Below, in pieces: positions 55,423-64,000 of a stretch of DNA of 64,000 nt (the first letter of the stretch is position 1; each line of letters opens with the position of its first letter). Both the position numbers and the translations under genes were made by a program. A model generated the notes under the pieces. It ran no database searches. It saw only the letters and a program-made list of their open reading frames with translations, and was not told the DNA's origin. The stretch is from Vibrio sp. SS-MA-C1-2 (GTDB lineage Bacteria > Pseudomonadota > Gammaproteobacteria > Enterobacterales > Vibrionaceae): contig NZ_CP090981.1 in the NCBI RefSeq assembly GCF_021513135.1, forward strand, positions 992,001 to 1,056,000, read 5' to 3'.

Positions 55423-56885
55423 TTAATGATTAATTAGAGAGCGGTAAAGGCTTTGCTCAAAATTAATTAACTGCCAATTTCTTGGCTCTTCGGGTTGAGA
55501 AGGGAAGTAATTACTCACCAATTGTACCACTAAGTATTTTTCTCCATTTTTTGACGTAACAATACTGACTAAGTTATGGCTACCGTAGATAGTGCCACTC
55601 TTTCCTTGAATTTGACCTTTAAATGGCGCTTGGTTAATAGACTTTCTATATTTTAACGTTCCGCTCACTCCTGAAACTGGTAATAAATCGATCAGTTTGA
55701 GTTGTTGGTCATGGTGATAGATATAGCTCATTACGTCACTGAGTTGTTGGGCGGTTAAGCGATTATTTCGTGAAAGCCCTGAACCATCAGCGATTACCGC
55801 ATTACTTAGGTCAATATGATGTTGTTGTAAAATGGCTTTGATTGCAGCAATACCATTACTAAATGTGCCTGCTTGTTGATAAAACCTCGCACCGATAGTT
55901 TTCGTTATATTGTCGGCATAAAGGTTGTCTGACTTTTTTAGCATCACAGAAAGTAACTCAGGTAACGGTGCTGAGTGGTGAGTGATTGCTTGGTTTATTG
56001 ATTCACTATGTGGCTGACCTAATTTGAAATGACCACGCCATTGGATATTGAGTGATTTTAGTTCACGACTTATCACAAACTGGCTATATTTTTCTGTATT
56101 TTGAATGGCAAATTTTAAAGGCAGCGGTTTTTTTCGTTGTTGTAAACAGCCTGAAATTAAGTAGTGATTATCAGGGGAAGGAGTGAGTTCTAATTGGCAT
56201 TCAGGTTGGGGGGATTGAGGTGTATTTTCTTGTTTGGCCGTAATCTTCGCTGTGCTGGTTACCGTAATCGGTTGAAAGTCTGGTACATGTACTCGAGTTA
56301 ACTTTCCAACTGCATTATCACTGTAAATAGCTCCTTGAACACAGTTATGGTCAAGGCTAATTGCAGCGCTTGGTGCACTGTAGCAAACCCCAGTAATATC
56401 CCACGGCCAACCACTGGCTTTTTGATAACCACTAAATGCTGAGTTATCTAACCAAATATCCCCTAAAATTTCATTGCCATATTGAGCTTTATATTGTGAA
56501 AACAGTTTTCGGATATCTTTGCTTGTCAACGTCGGGTCACCACTAAAACGTAGCTGTAGATCATCGTTAGCTAATGGAATCAGTGAGGTTTGGAATTGAA
56601 ATTGTTCCCCTAAATAGAGTTTGGCTGCTAGTGCCGTCAGCAGTTTTTGGGTACTGGCTGGTGGTAGTAGCTTTTGACGTTGGCTTGTGTAGAGATCATC
56701 AATAGTTTTTTTTCAACTTGTTGAGTTAATGGCATCACAATAAGGGCGAAATCACTACCTTCTGGAAGACGCGTTGCAAGTTCATTTAATCGACTATTAT
56801 CGATTCTCGATGATGCTGAACTATAACTCACTACCGAAAAAAGCGTGATTAAAAAGATAAAAAAAGTCTTCGCAAAGGTTTGCAT
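55423..56885 (-). CDS. dacB: D-alanyl-D-alanine carboxypeptidase/endopeptidase DacB, frameshifted in this sequence
   Basis: Penicillin-binding protein 4 family (class C), trimming peptidoglycan in the periplasm. The first segment (from 56885) has a signal peptide (MQTFAKTFFIFLITLFSVVS, ending ASA) and the N-terminus up to QQVEKK. There the frame breaks at eight A residues (minus strand; 56706-56713). With one more A the frame continues TIDDLYTSQRQKLLPPASTQKLLTAL, including the catalytic SxxK (STQK). The rest is open to 55423, with SDNLYADNI (SxN), IADGSGLSRNNRL and KSGT in QGKSGTIYGSHN. The repaired protein has 487 residues (E. coli 477). As read, the catalytic serine would not be joined to the signal peptide. 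Confidence 0.88.
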
Positions 56886-57308
56886 ATTGATAATCCATCC
56901 AGAAAAAGAAGCGAAAGTATAGTTTACCTTACTCTTTCTTGGTTTGCTTAGAAATGAGAATGACGTAATTCTGAGTTAAAAACTAACATTTATCGATGAA
57001 GTGATGCGTATTTTTTCTGATTTCTTTACTTGACCGACACCTGAATAGCGCCGAAGTCAATCAAAAGTTGGGATTCAGGTCACCTTTTTAGTTATTTTTT
57101 ATATAAAAAAACATTTTTTCACGATCTTTTACGGAACTTTTGTGTTTTTAGTTTTGAATCCATGCATATTTCATCTCAACAAGGAAACGGAATATTAGTT
57201 ATCGATAATAATAATAACAAGTCGATACCTATAACTAGCGACTTTTTACAAGGTTGCATAGATAAAAATTATAAATAATTACATAAATAGTAGTCATAGG
57301 ATTTTAAG
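56886..57308. other. Divergent promoter region between dacB and the porin gene
   Basis: 423 bp with no ORF. It is AT-rich, with a short GATAATAATAATAAC microsatellite near 57205. The porin Shine-Dalgarno sequence is weak (AGGATTTTAAG). V. cholerae ompU is ToxR-activated; I could not identify a ToxR site by eye. Confidence 0.4.
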
Positions 57309-58388
57309 ATGAAAAGAACACTTTTAGCACTTTTAGTCGCAGCAACAGCTTCAAACGCAATGGCAGCAAACATCTACCAAAACGATACAACATCAGTTGG
57401 CCTTAAAGGTGAAATTGATGCAACAATGAGTAAGTCTAGTATCGATGGTGCAGAAGCTGGTGCAAAAGATGACTTAGATGCTGATGTTGATATGTGGGCA
57501 AAAATCCAGATGGATATCAACCACAAGATCAATGATACTTTTGGCTTAAAAGGTTCTTTCGAAATTGAATCAGATTCTGGTTATTCGAACCCATTCTCTA
57601 AGTACAACTTATCTAACGCAGACCTAAGTGAAGATAAAGGTAACAGCATGAAAGCTGATGATGTTTATGTAGCTTTATCAATGGGTGACAACTGGGTTGC
57701 TGCGGCTGGTGAGATTGGTGATGTGGGTGACTCTTTAGATGCAATTACTATCGATAACACCAATGAAGGTTTAGGTTTCATGGATGACTATAACGCAGCT
57801 TCTGTTGAGTCTCGTGGTCACGCTATCGGTGTTAAAGGTAAAGTAGCTGGTGTAACCGTTGTTGCTGATACTTATTTTAACCAAGATACTGATGTTGACC
57901 AGAGCTATGGTATCTCTGCCGAATATGATATTGCAGGGTTTACAGTAGGTGCAACATACCAAGGTGGTCAAAAGGTTGCTGATGTTGATTACTATAACAC
58001 CGGTGTTGCTGTCGGTTATGCGATTGGTAACTTCTCTGCGAAAGTAAACTATGTCGCATTTGAAGGTTATGGTTTTGCTAATGGTGAATCGGCTAATGCT
58101 GATAATGCCGAAGGTAATCAAGTCGGTCTATCAGCTGCCTACCAAATTCAAAATGCTCGCGTTTACTTCTCTGGCGGTTTAGCATCGGCTGATGCTGTTG
58201 ATACCGAGGGTAACGAGCTATCTCAAGGTGATACTGATTTGAGCTTCTTTACTGTCGGTACGGATTACCAAATCACTAACAACCTAACGGCATTTGTTGA
58301 ATACTCTCAAGCAAATTACGACTACGATATTGATCAAGAAGATACCACTCAACAATTTGGTATCATGGGTGTTTACTTCACATTCTAA
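57309..58388 (+). CDS. ompU: OmpU-type outer membrane porin
   Basis: A 359-residue trimeric porin candidate. It has a signal peptide MKRTLLALLVAATASNAMA followed by ANIYQNDTTSVGLKGEID, many alternating beta-strand segments, an acidic, Asp-rich composition (DDLDADVDMW), and a terminal Phe (GVYFTF) used as the BAM recognition signal. Location supports OmpU: in V. cholerae dacB, ompU and greA are adjacent in this order. Loop sequences are too variable to identify ligands. It is monocistronic, with a terminator 50 bp downstream. Confidence 0.85.
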   Translation: MKRTLLALLVAATASNAMAANIYQNDTTSVGLKGEIDATMSKSSIDGAEAGAKDDLDADVDMWAKIQMDINHKINDTFGLKGSFEIESDSGYSNPFSKYNLSNADLSEDKGNSMKADDVYVALSMGDNWVAAAGEIGDVGDSLDAITIDNTNEGLGFMDDYNAASVESRGHAIGVKGKVAGVTVVADTYFNQDTDVDQSYGISAEYDIAGFTVGATYQGGQKVADVDYYNTGVAVGYAIGNFSAKVNYVAFEGYGFANGESANADNAEGNQVGLSAAYQIQNARVYFSGGLASADAVDTEGNELSQGDTDLSFFTVGTDYQITNNLTAFVEYSQANYDYDIDQEDTTQQFGIMGVYFTF

Positions 58389-58433
58389 GATGTTTCTAGA
58401 TTTAAAAGTGTAAATTTAAGCACCTTATACTTT

Positions 58434-58463
58434 TGAGCCACTGCACTATGCGGTGGCTTTTTC
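58434..58463 (+). terminator. Terminator after the porin gene
   Basis: AGCCACTGC (58436-58444) with GCGGTGGCT (58450-58458, one wobble) and five T residues. Confidence 0.85.
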
Positions 58464-58746
58464 GATCTTGGTATTATCTCTATTCTTATTATTATCCCTA
58501 TTTTTATCTCTATCTCTAGTTCCACTTTTTATCGCTAAAATCGTTGGAGTGACTAATAATAAACAACCTAATTGATCCAAATATAGAGGAGGGCATTGTT
58601 TAGAGTTGCCTCATTGAATTGGTTATCCTACCTTTATATACCTTTGCTCTTTGACGTCATATTATGCAACGGTGGTCGTAGAGGGCTTTTTTAACCATTG
58701 CCTCCTGTAAGATTATAAAATAGAGATATAATTTTTATTCTGAATT

Positions 58747-58804
58747 GGAGGTGATCTTAATGTCAACTTTGTTTAGAATAACTATCAATCATCGAATTTA
58801 TTAG
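58747..58804 (+). CDS. Possible 14-codon leader ORF of greA with near-perfect Shine-Dalgarno
   Basis: GGAGGTGATC (58747-58756) is complementary to ten bases of the 16S 3' end seen in this same window, at ideal distance from ATG 58760. The ORF reads MSTLFRITINHRIY and stops at 58804, upstream of a terminator-like hairpin and greA. A TATAAT at 58727-58732 would start transcription just before it. Nothing else in the 58463-58907 gap looks coding. Whether it is translated is unknown. Confidence 0.45.
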
Positions 58805-58821
58805 TAATAAATAGATAAATT

Positions 58822-58860
58822 AGCCAACTTACTGAAAGTAGGTCGGTATTCTTTTTTTCT
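58822..58860 (+). terminator. Attenuator-like terminator in the greA leader
   Basis: An imperfect stem, CCAACTTACT (58823-58832) with AGTAGGTCGG (58836-58845), is followed by a T-rich tract including seven consecutive T residues. It ends about 48 bp before greA on the same strand. AGCCAA at 58821 can instead pair with TTGGCT at 58864, and GGCT/AGCC (58866 and 58879) form a further small stem. E. coli greA has a comparable leader terminator (GraL). Confidence 0.55.
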
Positions 58861-58907
58861 AAATTGGCTTATTTATAGAGCCAGTTAAGCTTTGAGGTTA
58901 AAAAATT

Positions 58908-59381
58908 ATGGAACGCATCCCAATGACTGTGAAGGGCGAGCTAAAGCTAAGAGAAGAGCTTGAGCGTCTAATGAAGCTACGTCCTATTATCTCTGCTGCT
59001 ATTGGTGAAGCACGTGAGCTAGGTGATTTAAAAGAGAATGCTGAATATCACGCAGCACGTGAAGAGCAGGGTGTGTGTGAAGCTCAAATCAGAGATATCG
59101 AATATAAACTGTCAAATATGCAGGTTATTGACGTCACTAAGATGAATAACAACGGAAAAGTGATCTTTGGAACAACGGTTTCACTTGTTGATGTGAATAC
59201 TGAAGATGAAGTGACCTATCGTATTGTCGGTGATGATGAAGCAGATATTAAGAAGAACTTAATCTCAATTAACTCTCCAATTGCACGTGGTTTAATCGGC
59301 AAAATGGAAGGGGATGAAGTGACAATTACGACCCCTGGTGGTGTAAAAGAGTTTGAAATTGATGCGGTTGAATATATATAG
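58908..59381 (+). CDS. greA: Transcription elongation factor GreA
   Basis: Stimulates RNA cleavage by backtracked RNA polymerase. The 157-residue protein (E. coli 158) has an N-terminal coiled coil with the catalytic acidic tip in [19 protein letters not shown] and a C-terminal FKBP-like domain ([30 protein letters not shown]). The start [10 protein letters not shown] matches the E. coli MQAIPMTLRG. Preceded by GAGG about ten bases upstream. It is convergent with yhbY. Confidence 0.96.
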   Translation: MERIPMTVKGELKLREELERLMKLRPIISAAIGEARELGDLKENAEYHAAREEQGVCEAQIRDIEYKLSNMQVIDVTKMNNNGKVIFGTTVSLVDVNTEDEVTYRIVGDDEADIKKNLISINSPIARGLIGKMEGDEVTITTPGGVKEFEIDAVEYI

Positions 59382-59432
59382 TTGATATAAATCAATTTCA
59401 GACGCTAAAATATTAAAAACTTAGGTTATAAT

Positions 59433-59462
59433 GAAAGAAGGTCGCAAGCGACCTTCTTTTGT
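59433..59462. terminator. Bidirectional terminator between greA and yhbY
   Basis: AGAAGGTCGC (59436-59445) with GCGACCTTCT (59448-59457), followed by four T residues. Confidence 0.8.
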
Positions 59463-59517
59463 ATAGTGATGATAAACAATATGATAAGTTACCTGTTGGA
59501 TAACAAATAGCATCAGT

Positions 59518-59814
59518 TTATTTACGTGGCAGCTCGATTTTCTTGTCTTCAGATTGGCGATATAACACCAATGTTTTACCGATGACTTGAACTTTTTCAG
59601 CTTCTGTTTCACGAATGATAGCATCAACAATTAAGTGCTTAGTTTCGCGCTCTTCGGCGGCAACTTTTATCTTAATCAGTTCATGGTAGTTTAGGGCAAT
59701 TTCGATCTCAGCGATAACCGCTTCAGTTAGACCGTTTGCACCCATTAATACTACAGGCTTAAGATCGTGAGCAAGGCCCTTTAAAAACTGCTTTTGTTTG
59801 GTACTAAGGTTCAT
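59518..59814 (-). CDS. yhbY: Ribosome assembly RNA-binding protein YhbY
   Basis: CRM-domain RNA-binding protein associated with pre-50S particles. 98 residues, starting MNLSTKQKQFLKGLAHDLKPVV, with the GxxG-type loop MGANGLTE and the C-terminus VIGKTLVLYR; very close to E. coli YhbY (97 residues). Divergent from rlmE, the same arrangement as in E. coli. Confidence 0.96.
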   Translation of the reverse strand: MNLSTKQKQFLKGLAHDLKPVVLMGANGLTEAVIAEIEIALNYHELIKIKVAAEERETKHLIVDAIIRETEAEKVQVIGKTLVLYRQSEDKKIELPRK

Positions 59815-59948
59815 AATAACTCGATAGATTTAAACTAAGTTTATTAACTAAGTTTATTAACAAGGGTTGAAAAGTTAGTATTCTAACCCCATCTATCATG
59901 GATGACTAATTTTTTGTTTGCATCTATATTTGCTTTATTAGGTAATAA

Positions 59949-60576
59949 ATGAGTAAAAAAAGCATTCAGCCAGCTCTGGACGTTGGTTAAAAGAACATTT
60001 TGATGATATTTACGTCCAAGAAGCTCAGAAAAAAGGCTATCGTTCTCGGGCTATCTTTAAGATTGAAGAGATTCAAAAAAAGATAAGCTGCTGAAACCAG
60101 GCATGTTAGTTGTTGATTTGGGGGCAGCTCCTGGTGGGTGGTCTCAATATTCAGCTAAAACAGTTGGTGATGAAGGACAAGTCATCGCTTGTGATATTCT
60201 GCCGATGGACTCCATCGCAGGTGTTAGTTTTCTACAAGGTGATTTTCGCGAAGAAGCGGTGTTAGATGCACTACTACAACGTATTGAACCTAACAAGGTT
60301 GATGTTGTAATGTCTGATATGGCACCAAACATGAGTGGAAATGTAGCGATAGATCAACCTAGAGCTTTATATCTTATTGAACTAGCATTAGATATGTGTC
60401 GTCAAGTTTTGGCACCAAAAGGGAGCTTTGTTGTAAAGGTTTTTCAGGGCGAAGGCTTTGATCAATACTTGAATGAAGTTCGAAGTATGTTTAATGTAGT
60501 AAAGATCCGTAAACCAGATTCATCGCGAGCTCGTTCTCGTGAGGTCTATATTGTAGCTACAGGTTTTAAACTGTAG
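59949..60576 (+). CDS. rlmE: 23S rRNA (uridine2552-2'-O)-methyltransferase RlmE, two frameshifts in this sequence
   Basis: Methylates U2552 in the 23S A-loop late in 50S assembly. From ATG 59949 the frame breaks at A7 near 59955-59961; the middle then reads [20 protein letters not shown] in another frame, and a second break occurs at A7 near 60075-60081 before DKLLKPG. From 60103 the frame is clean: [16 protein letters not shown] (SAM site), the catalytic Asp in [11 protein letters not shown], Lys in [10 protein letters not shown], and [15 protein letters not shown]. Adding one A in each run gives exactly 209 residues, the E. coli length. The catalytic core from Met 60103 lacks the RNA-binding N-terminus. 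ftsH starts 40 bp later. Confidence 0.9.
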
Positions 60577-60616
60577 TACCCTATTCATATCTTTTAGTTT
60601 TCGCGAGGCTAACACC

Positions 60617-62563
60617 TTGAGTGACATGGCAAAAAATTTAATTTTGTGGCTAGTAATAGCCGTTGTATTGATGTCGGTTTTCCAAAGCTTTGGTCCAAAT
60701 GACAATAATGGAAACCGTACTGACTATACAACATTTGTAAATGAGATTGGTCAACAGCAATTACAGGAAGTAAAGTTTGACGGGCGAGAGATTCACGTGC
60801 AAAAACGTGATAATACTCGTTATGTTACCTACATGCCTGTAGCTCAAGATCCTAAATTACTTGATGATCTAATTAGCGCTAAAGTTCGCGTAATTGGTGT
60901 ACCACCAGAGAAGCCAAGCGTATTGGCATCAATCTTTATCTCTTGGTTCCCAATGCTGCTACTGATTGGTGTTTGGATCTTCTTCATGCGTCAAATGCAA
61001 GGCGGCGGTGGCGGTAAAGGCGCTATGTCGTTTGGTAAGAGTAAAGCGCGCATGATGTCTGAAGAGCAGATCAAGACAACATTTGCGGATGTTGCTGGCT
61101 GTGATGAAGCAAAAGAAGATGTTAAAGAGCTTGTTGATTATCTACGTGATCCAAGCCGTTTCCAGAAGCTGGGTGGTAAAATCCCAACAGGTATTCTACT
61201 TGTCGGTCCTCCAGGTACGGGTAAGACATTATTAGCAAAAGCGATTGCTGGTGAAGCGAAGGTTCCATTCTTTACTATTTCAGGTTCAGATTTCGTTGAA
61301 ATGTTTGTTGGTGTTGGTGCATCTCGTGTGCGTGACATGTTCGAACAAGCGAAAAAATCTGCACCTTGTATCATCTTTATCGATGAGATCGATGCAGTCG
61401 GTCGTCAACGTGGTGCTGGTGTTGGTGGTGGTCACGATGAACGTGAGCAGACATTGAACCAGATGCTGGTTGAGATGGATGGCTTTGAAGGTAATGAAGG
61501 TATTATCGTTATCGCTGCAACCAACCGTCCAGACGTACTTGACCCTGCATTACTTCGTCCGGGTCGTTTTGACCGTCAAGTTGTGGTTGGTCTTCCAGAT
61601 GTACGTGGTCGTGAGCAGATTCTGAAAGTTCACATGCGTAAAGTTCCAGTGAGTAACGATGTTGCTCCAGACTTAATTGCACGTGGTACTCCGGGCTTCT
61701 CTGGTGCTGATTTAGCCAACCTTGTGAATGAAGCGGCACTATTTGCTGCACGTAGTAACAAGCGTGTTGTTTCTATGGTTGAGTTTGAATTAGCAAAAGA
61801 TAAGATCATGATGGGTGCTGAGCGCAAATCAATGGTTATGTCTGAAGAAGTTAAAGCTTCAACCGCTTACCACGAAGCAGGTCACGCAATTGTTGGTCGT
61901 CTAGTGCCAGAACATGACCCTGTTTATAAAGTATCGATTATTCCTCGTGGCCGTGCCCTTGGTGTAACCATGTACTTACCAGAACAAGATCGTGTTAGCA
62001 TGTCTCGTCAGCATTTAGAGTCGATGATTTCAAGCCTTTATGGTGGCCGTTTAGCGGAAGAGATTATCTATGGTGTTGATAAGGTTTCTACTGGTGCATC
62101 AAACGATATCGAACGAGCAACTGAAATTGCCCGTAAGATGGTGACTCAGTGGGGCTTCTCTGAGAAGTTAGGTCCAATGCTATATGCTGAAGAAGAGGGT
62201 GAAGTCTTCATGGGACGTTCATCATCAAAATCAATGCATATGTCTGATGACACAGCTAAGCTGATTGATGCTGAAATTAAGATTCTGGTTGACCGTAACT
62301 ATGAACGTGCACGCCAAATCTTGATGGATAACATGGATATCATGCATAGCATGAAAGATGCACTAATGAAGTTTGAAACCATCGATGCTGGTCAAATTGA
62401 AGATTTGATGGAACGTAAAACTGAAATTAGAGATCCACAAGGTTGGGGTGAAGAGAGCACGGCTAAGCCAGCTCAAGAAGCACCTAAAACCGAACCAGAA
62501 GCTAAAGCAGAGCCTCAAGCTGAAGAGAGTAAATCAGATTCAAATGATAAGCCAGACGCATAA
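60617..62563 (+). CDS. ftsH: ATP-dependent zinc metalloprotease FtsH
   Basis: Membrane-anchored AAA+ protease that degrades unassembled membrane proteins and regulators such as LpxC and sigma-32 in E. coli. The 648-residue protein has two N-terminal spans (residues about 5-23 and 100-120), Walker A GPPGTGKT, Walker [16 protein letters not shown], the second region of homology ([20 protein letters not shown]) and the zinc site HEAGH. The C-terminus is a charged, Ala/Glu/Lys-rich tail. The start is TTG 60617 ([11 protein letters not shown]), with GAGG eight bases upstream; ATG 60626 is the alternative. E. coli FtsH begins with the same residues. Confidence 0.96.
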   Translation: MSDMAKNLILWLVIAVVLMSVFQSFGPNDNNGNRTDYTTFVNEIGQQQLQEVKFDGREIHVQKRDNTRYVTYMPVAQDPKLLDDLISAKVRVIGVPPEKPSVLASIFISWFPMLLLIGVWIFFMRQMQGGGGGKGAMSFGKSKARMMSEEQIKTTFADVAGCDEAKEDVKELVDYLRDPSRFQKLGGKIPTGILLVGPPGTGKTLLAKAIAGEAKVPFFTISGSDFVEMFVGVGASRVRDMFEQAKKSAPCIIFIDEIDAVGRQRGAGVGGGHDEREQTLNQMLVEMDGFEGNEGIIVIAATNRPDVLDPALLRPGRFDRQVVVGLPDVRGREQILKVHMRKVPVSNDVAPDLIARGTPGFSGADLANLVNEAALFAARSNKRVVSMVEFELAKDKIMMGAERKSMVMSEEVKASTAYHEAGHAIVGRLVPEHDPVYKVSIIPRGRALGVTMYLPEQDRVSMSRQHLESMISSLYGGRLAEEIIYGVDKVSTGASNDIERATEIARKMVTQWGFSEKLGPMLYAEEEGEVFMGRSSSKSMHMSDDTAKLIDAEIKILVDRNYERARQILMDNMDIMHSMKDALMKFETIDAGQIEDLMERKTEIRDPQGWGEESTAKPAQEAPKTEPEAKAEPQAEESKSDSNDKPDA

Positions 62564-62595
62564 TCGTGTAATCGCTTAACATTGAATTGTGATTG

Positions 62596-62630
62596 ATAAA
62601 AACCCCGCTATTATAGTGGGGTTTTTTGTT
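62596..62630 (+). terminator. Terminator after ftsH
   Basis: AAACCCCGCTAT pairs with ATAGTGGGGTTT (one wobble) around a tiny loop, followed by six T residues. Confidence 0.88.
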
Positions 62631-62744
62631 ATGGTTGGTTAGGAAATATTCAGCCGAAATAATTATGTATACCGAGTCATTGTGGTTTTTAGTTGATAGT
62701 AAATGAAAAGGTATTGATTTAATAAGGATAAGGAGAGCAACAGA

Positions 62745-63581
62745 GTGAATTTAATCAGCAAAAAAAAATCATTAAATTTAACGCAAAGTCATGTTATGGG
62801 CATTATTAATGTAACACCTGACTCTTTCTCTGATGGTGGTAAATTTAATCAGCTAGATCATGCACTCTATCATGCAGAGTCCATGGTTAAGGCTGGTGTC
62901 TCTTTATTGGATATCGGTGGTGAGTCAACACGTCCAGGTGCTGATGAAGTCTCATTACAGCAAGAGTTAGATCGTGTCATTCCGATTATTGAAGCATTAA
63001 ATCAACGTTTTGATCATTGGATTTCCATCGATACCAGTAAAGCTGATGTGATGAGACATGCTGTGAATGCAGGTGCGGATCTGATCAATGATGTTCGTGC
63101 ACTGCAGGAGCCTAATGCGCTACAAGTGGCTGCTGAAATGGGGGTTCCTGTCTGTTTAATGCATATGAAAGGTTCACCAAAAAATATGCAAGATAATCCA
63201 GATTATTACTCAATTATTGATGATGTTTCTGATTTTTTAACAGAACGAGTAACCGCATGCCAAGCCGTGGGAATCGACAAGAGTCAGCTGCTATTAGATC
63301 CTGGTTTTGGCTTTGGTAAAACTTTGGCGCATAATTATCAAATATTGGCAAAATTAGAACAGTTTCATCGTTTTGGTTTACCTTTATTGGTTGGTATGTC
63401 TCGGAAGTCGATGATCTATAATTTATTAGAGACAACACCTCAGAAAAGCTTAATTGGCAGTGTAACTTGTGCAACCATCGCGGCATTAAAAGGGGCTCAG
63501 ATAATCCGAGTCCATGATGCAAAAGAGACATTGGATGCATTAGCCATTTGCCGAGCGACTCAAGAACAATTAAATGAATAG
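62745..63581 (+). CDS. folP: Dihydropteroate synthase
   Basis: Condenses p-aminobenzoate with dihydropterin pyrophosphate in folate synthesis; the sulfonamide target. 278 residues from GTG 62745, with AAGGAGAG upstream. It has the signatures VMGIINVTPDSFSDGG, DIGGESTRPGA, LINDVRAL, LLDPGFGFGKT and LVGMSRKSMI. In E. coli and V. cholerae glmM follows; here secG follows after 260 bp. Confidence 0.96.
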   Translation: MNLISKKKSLNLTQSHVMGIINVTPDSFSDGGKFNQLDHALYHAESMVKAGVSLLDIGGESTRPGADEVSLQQELDRVIPIIEALNQRFDHWISIDTSKADVMRHAVNAGADLINDVRALQEPNALQVAAEMGVPVCLMHMKGSPKNMQDNPDYYSIIDDVSDFLTERVTACQAVGIDKSQLLLDPGFGFGKTLAHNYQILAKLEQFHRFGLPLLVGMSRKSMIYNLLETTPQKSLIGSVTCATIAALKGAQIIRVHDAKETLDALAICRATQEQLNE

Positions 63582-63841
63582 AGTGCTGATTAAATTAAAC
63601 GATGCAAATACTTAAGCAAGCAGGGAAGCAAAGACTCTCTTTTAAAAGACAATTCTTTAAAAATAGAGTGATATTGCTGTTTTGTTGTACAGTTAACATT
63701 AATCTTGCTTTTTTTTAGCAAATCTACTTGAGATACAACGATTCTTTCGTTAGTATGCATCGGTCTCTCTCGTGGGAGTGCTCGCTGGCCTGTCGAATTA
63801 AGATGAAGCTGGCTCAACAAATTGGAACATAGGTGGAACAA
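63582..63841. other. Gap where glmM is expected
   Basis: 260 bp between folP and secG. I see no GlmM start (the family signature FGTDGIRG is absent) and no GlmM end. The segment has a 10-bp palindrome CTTTTAAAAG and a T-rich tract around 63706, but no convincing terminator or ORF. The secG promoter is presumably here. Confidence 0.5.
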
Positions 63842-64000
63842 ATGTACGAAATTCTACTTGTGATTTACCTGTTGGCCGCACTGGCAGTAATTGGCCTAGT
63901 TTTGGTTCAGCAAGGTAAAGGCGCAGACATGGGAGCCTCATTTGGGGCTGGTGCATCAAATACAGTATTTGGCGCTGGCGGCTCTGGAAACTTTTTAACC
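63842..64000 (+). CDS. secG: Protein-export membrane protein SecG (3' end beyond window)
   Basis: Small subunit of the SecYEG translocon. The 53 codons visible begin [20 protein letters not shown], a first membrane span, then the conserved [20 protein letters not shown] loop and [15 protein letters not shown], typical of SecG. AGGTGG lies seven bases upstream. The second span and the tail are outside the window. Confidence 0.95.
   Translation, partial: MYEILLVIYLLAALAVIGLVLVQQGKGADMGASFGAGASNTVFGAGGSGNFLT

Noticed and set aside
57771-58121. 116-codon minus-strand ORF within the porin gene
   Set aside because: Antisense shadow of a clear porin sequence. No ribosome site or homology was recognised.
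58476-58520. Pyrimidine-rich tandem-repeat-like tract after the porin terminator
   Set aside because: The repeats (ATCTCTATTC, ATCCCTATTT, ATCTCTATCTC) are short and irregular, and I see no gene or signal attached to them.

Overview
The window is chromosomal DNA from an AT-rich gammaproteobacterium of the family Vibrionaceae. Three things point there: the gene order (arcB/arcA/thrABC/grcA/nfo/ung; xerD-dsbC-recJ-prfB-lysS; vpsR/tas/mutH; dacB/ompU-type porin/greA), a VpsR-type regulator, and Vibrio-like 16S signatures. The genus (Vibrio, Aliivibrio or Photobacterium-like) cannot be settled by eye. No phage, transposase, plasmid or CRISPR genes are visible. Nearly everything is core housekeeping DNA.

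Layout. 1-8.8 kb: the Arc redox system (arcB 3' part, arcA), the threonine operon with an attenuator leader (thrL-thrABC), and the glycyl-radical spare part grcA. 9.1-17.7 kb: base-excision repair (nfo, ung), a small DUF3545-like protein, a Na+/alanine symporter, yaaA, srmB, trmN6 and brnQ. 17.8-24.8 kb: fldB facing the operon-like run xerD, dsbC, recJ, prfB (with the +1 programmed frameshift), lysS. 25.0-30.5 kb: a complete 16S-23S-5S rRNA operon with no spacer tRNA. 30.7-32.1 kb: a small lipoprotein gene and a decayed paralogue. 32.4-36.8 kb: vpsR, tas, mutH, rppH. 37-50.4 kb: lgt, thyA, nhaA, nhaR, rpsT, murJ, ribF-ileS-lspA, ispH, dapB. 50.4-58.4 kb: carAB, dacB, an OmpU-type porin. 58.4-64 kb: greA with a structured leader, yhbY, rlmE-ftsH, folP, and the start of secG.

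Four points stand out. (1) The 610-bp mutH-rppH gap holds a cluster of DnaA boxes and nine GATC sites. In E. coli the DnaA-reactivating site DARS2 lies at the mutH locus, so this is a candidate DARS2 counterpart. (2) The greA leader appears to combine a very strong Shine-Dalgarno sequence, a 14-codon ORF and an intrinsic terminator, an attenuator-like layout. (3) carB, dacB and rlmE (twice) are each broken by one missing base in a homopolymer. Restoring it gives full-length proteins, so sequencing or assembly error, or slippage, is more likely than gene loss. (4) Three genes normally found in these neighbourhoods are absent from their usual slots: ptsP, fkpB and glmM. A ~130-bp imperfectly palindromic repeat is scattered through several intergenic gaps.

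Coordinates of sites and hairpins were counted by hand and may be off by a base or two. Homology statements come from memory of family sequences, not from searches.
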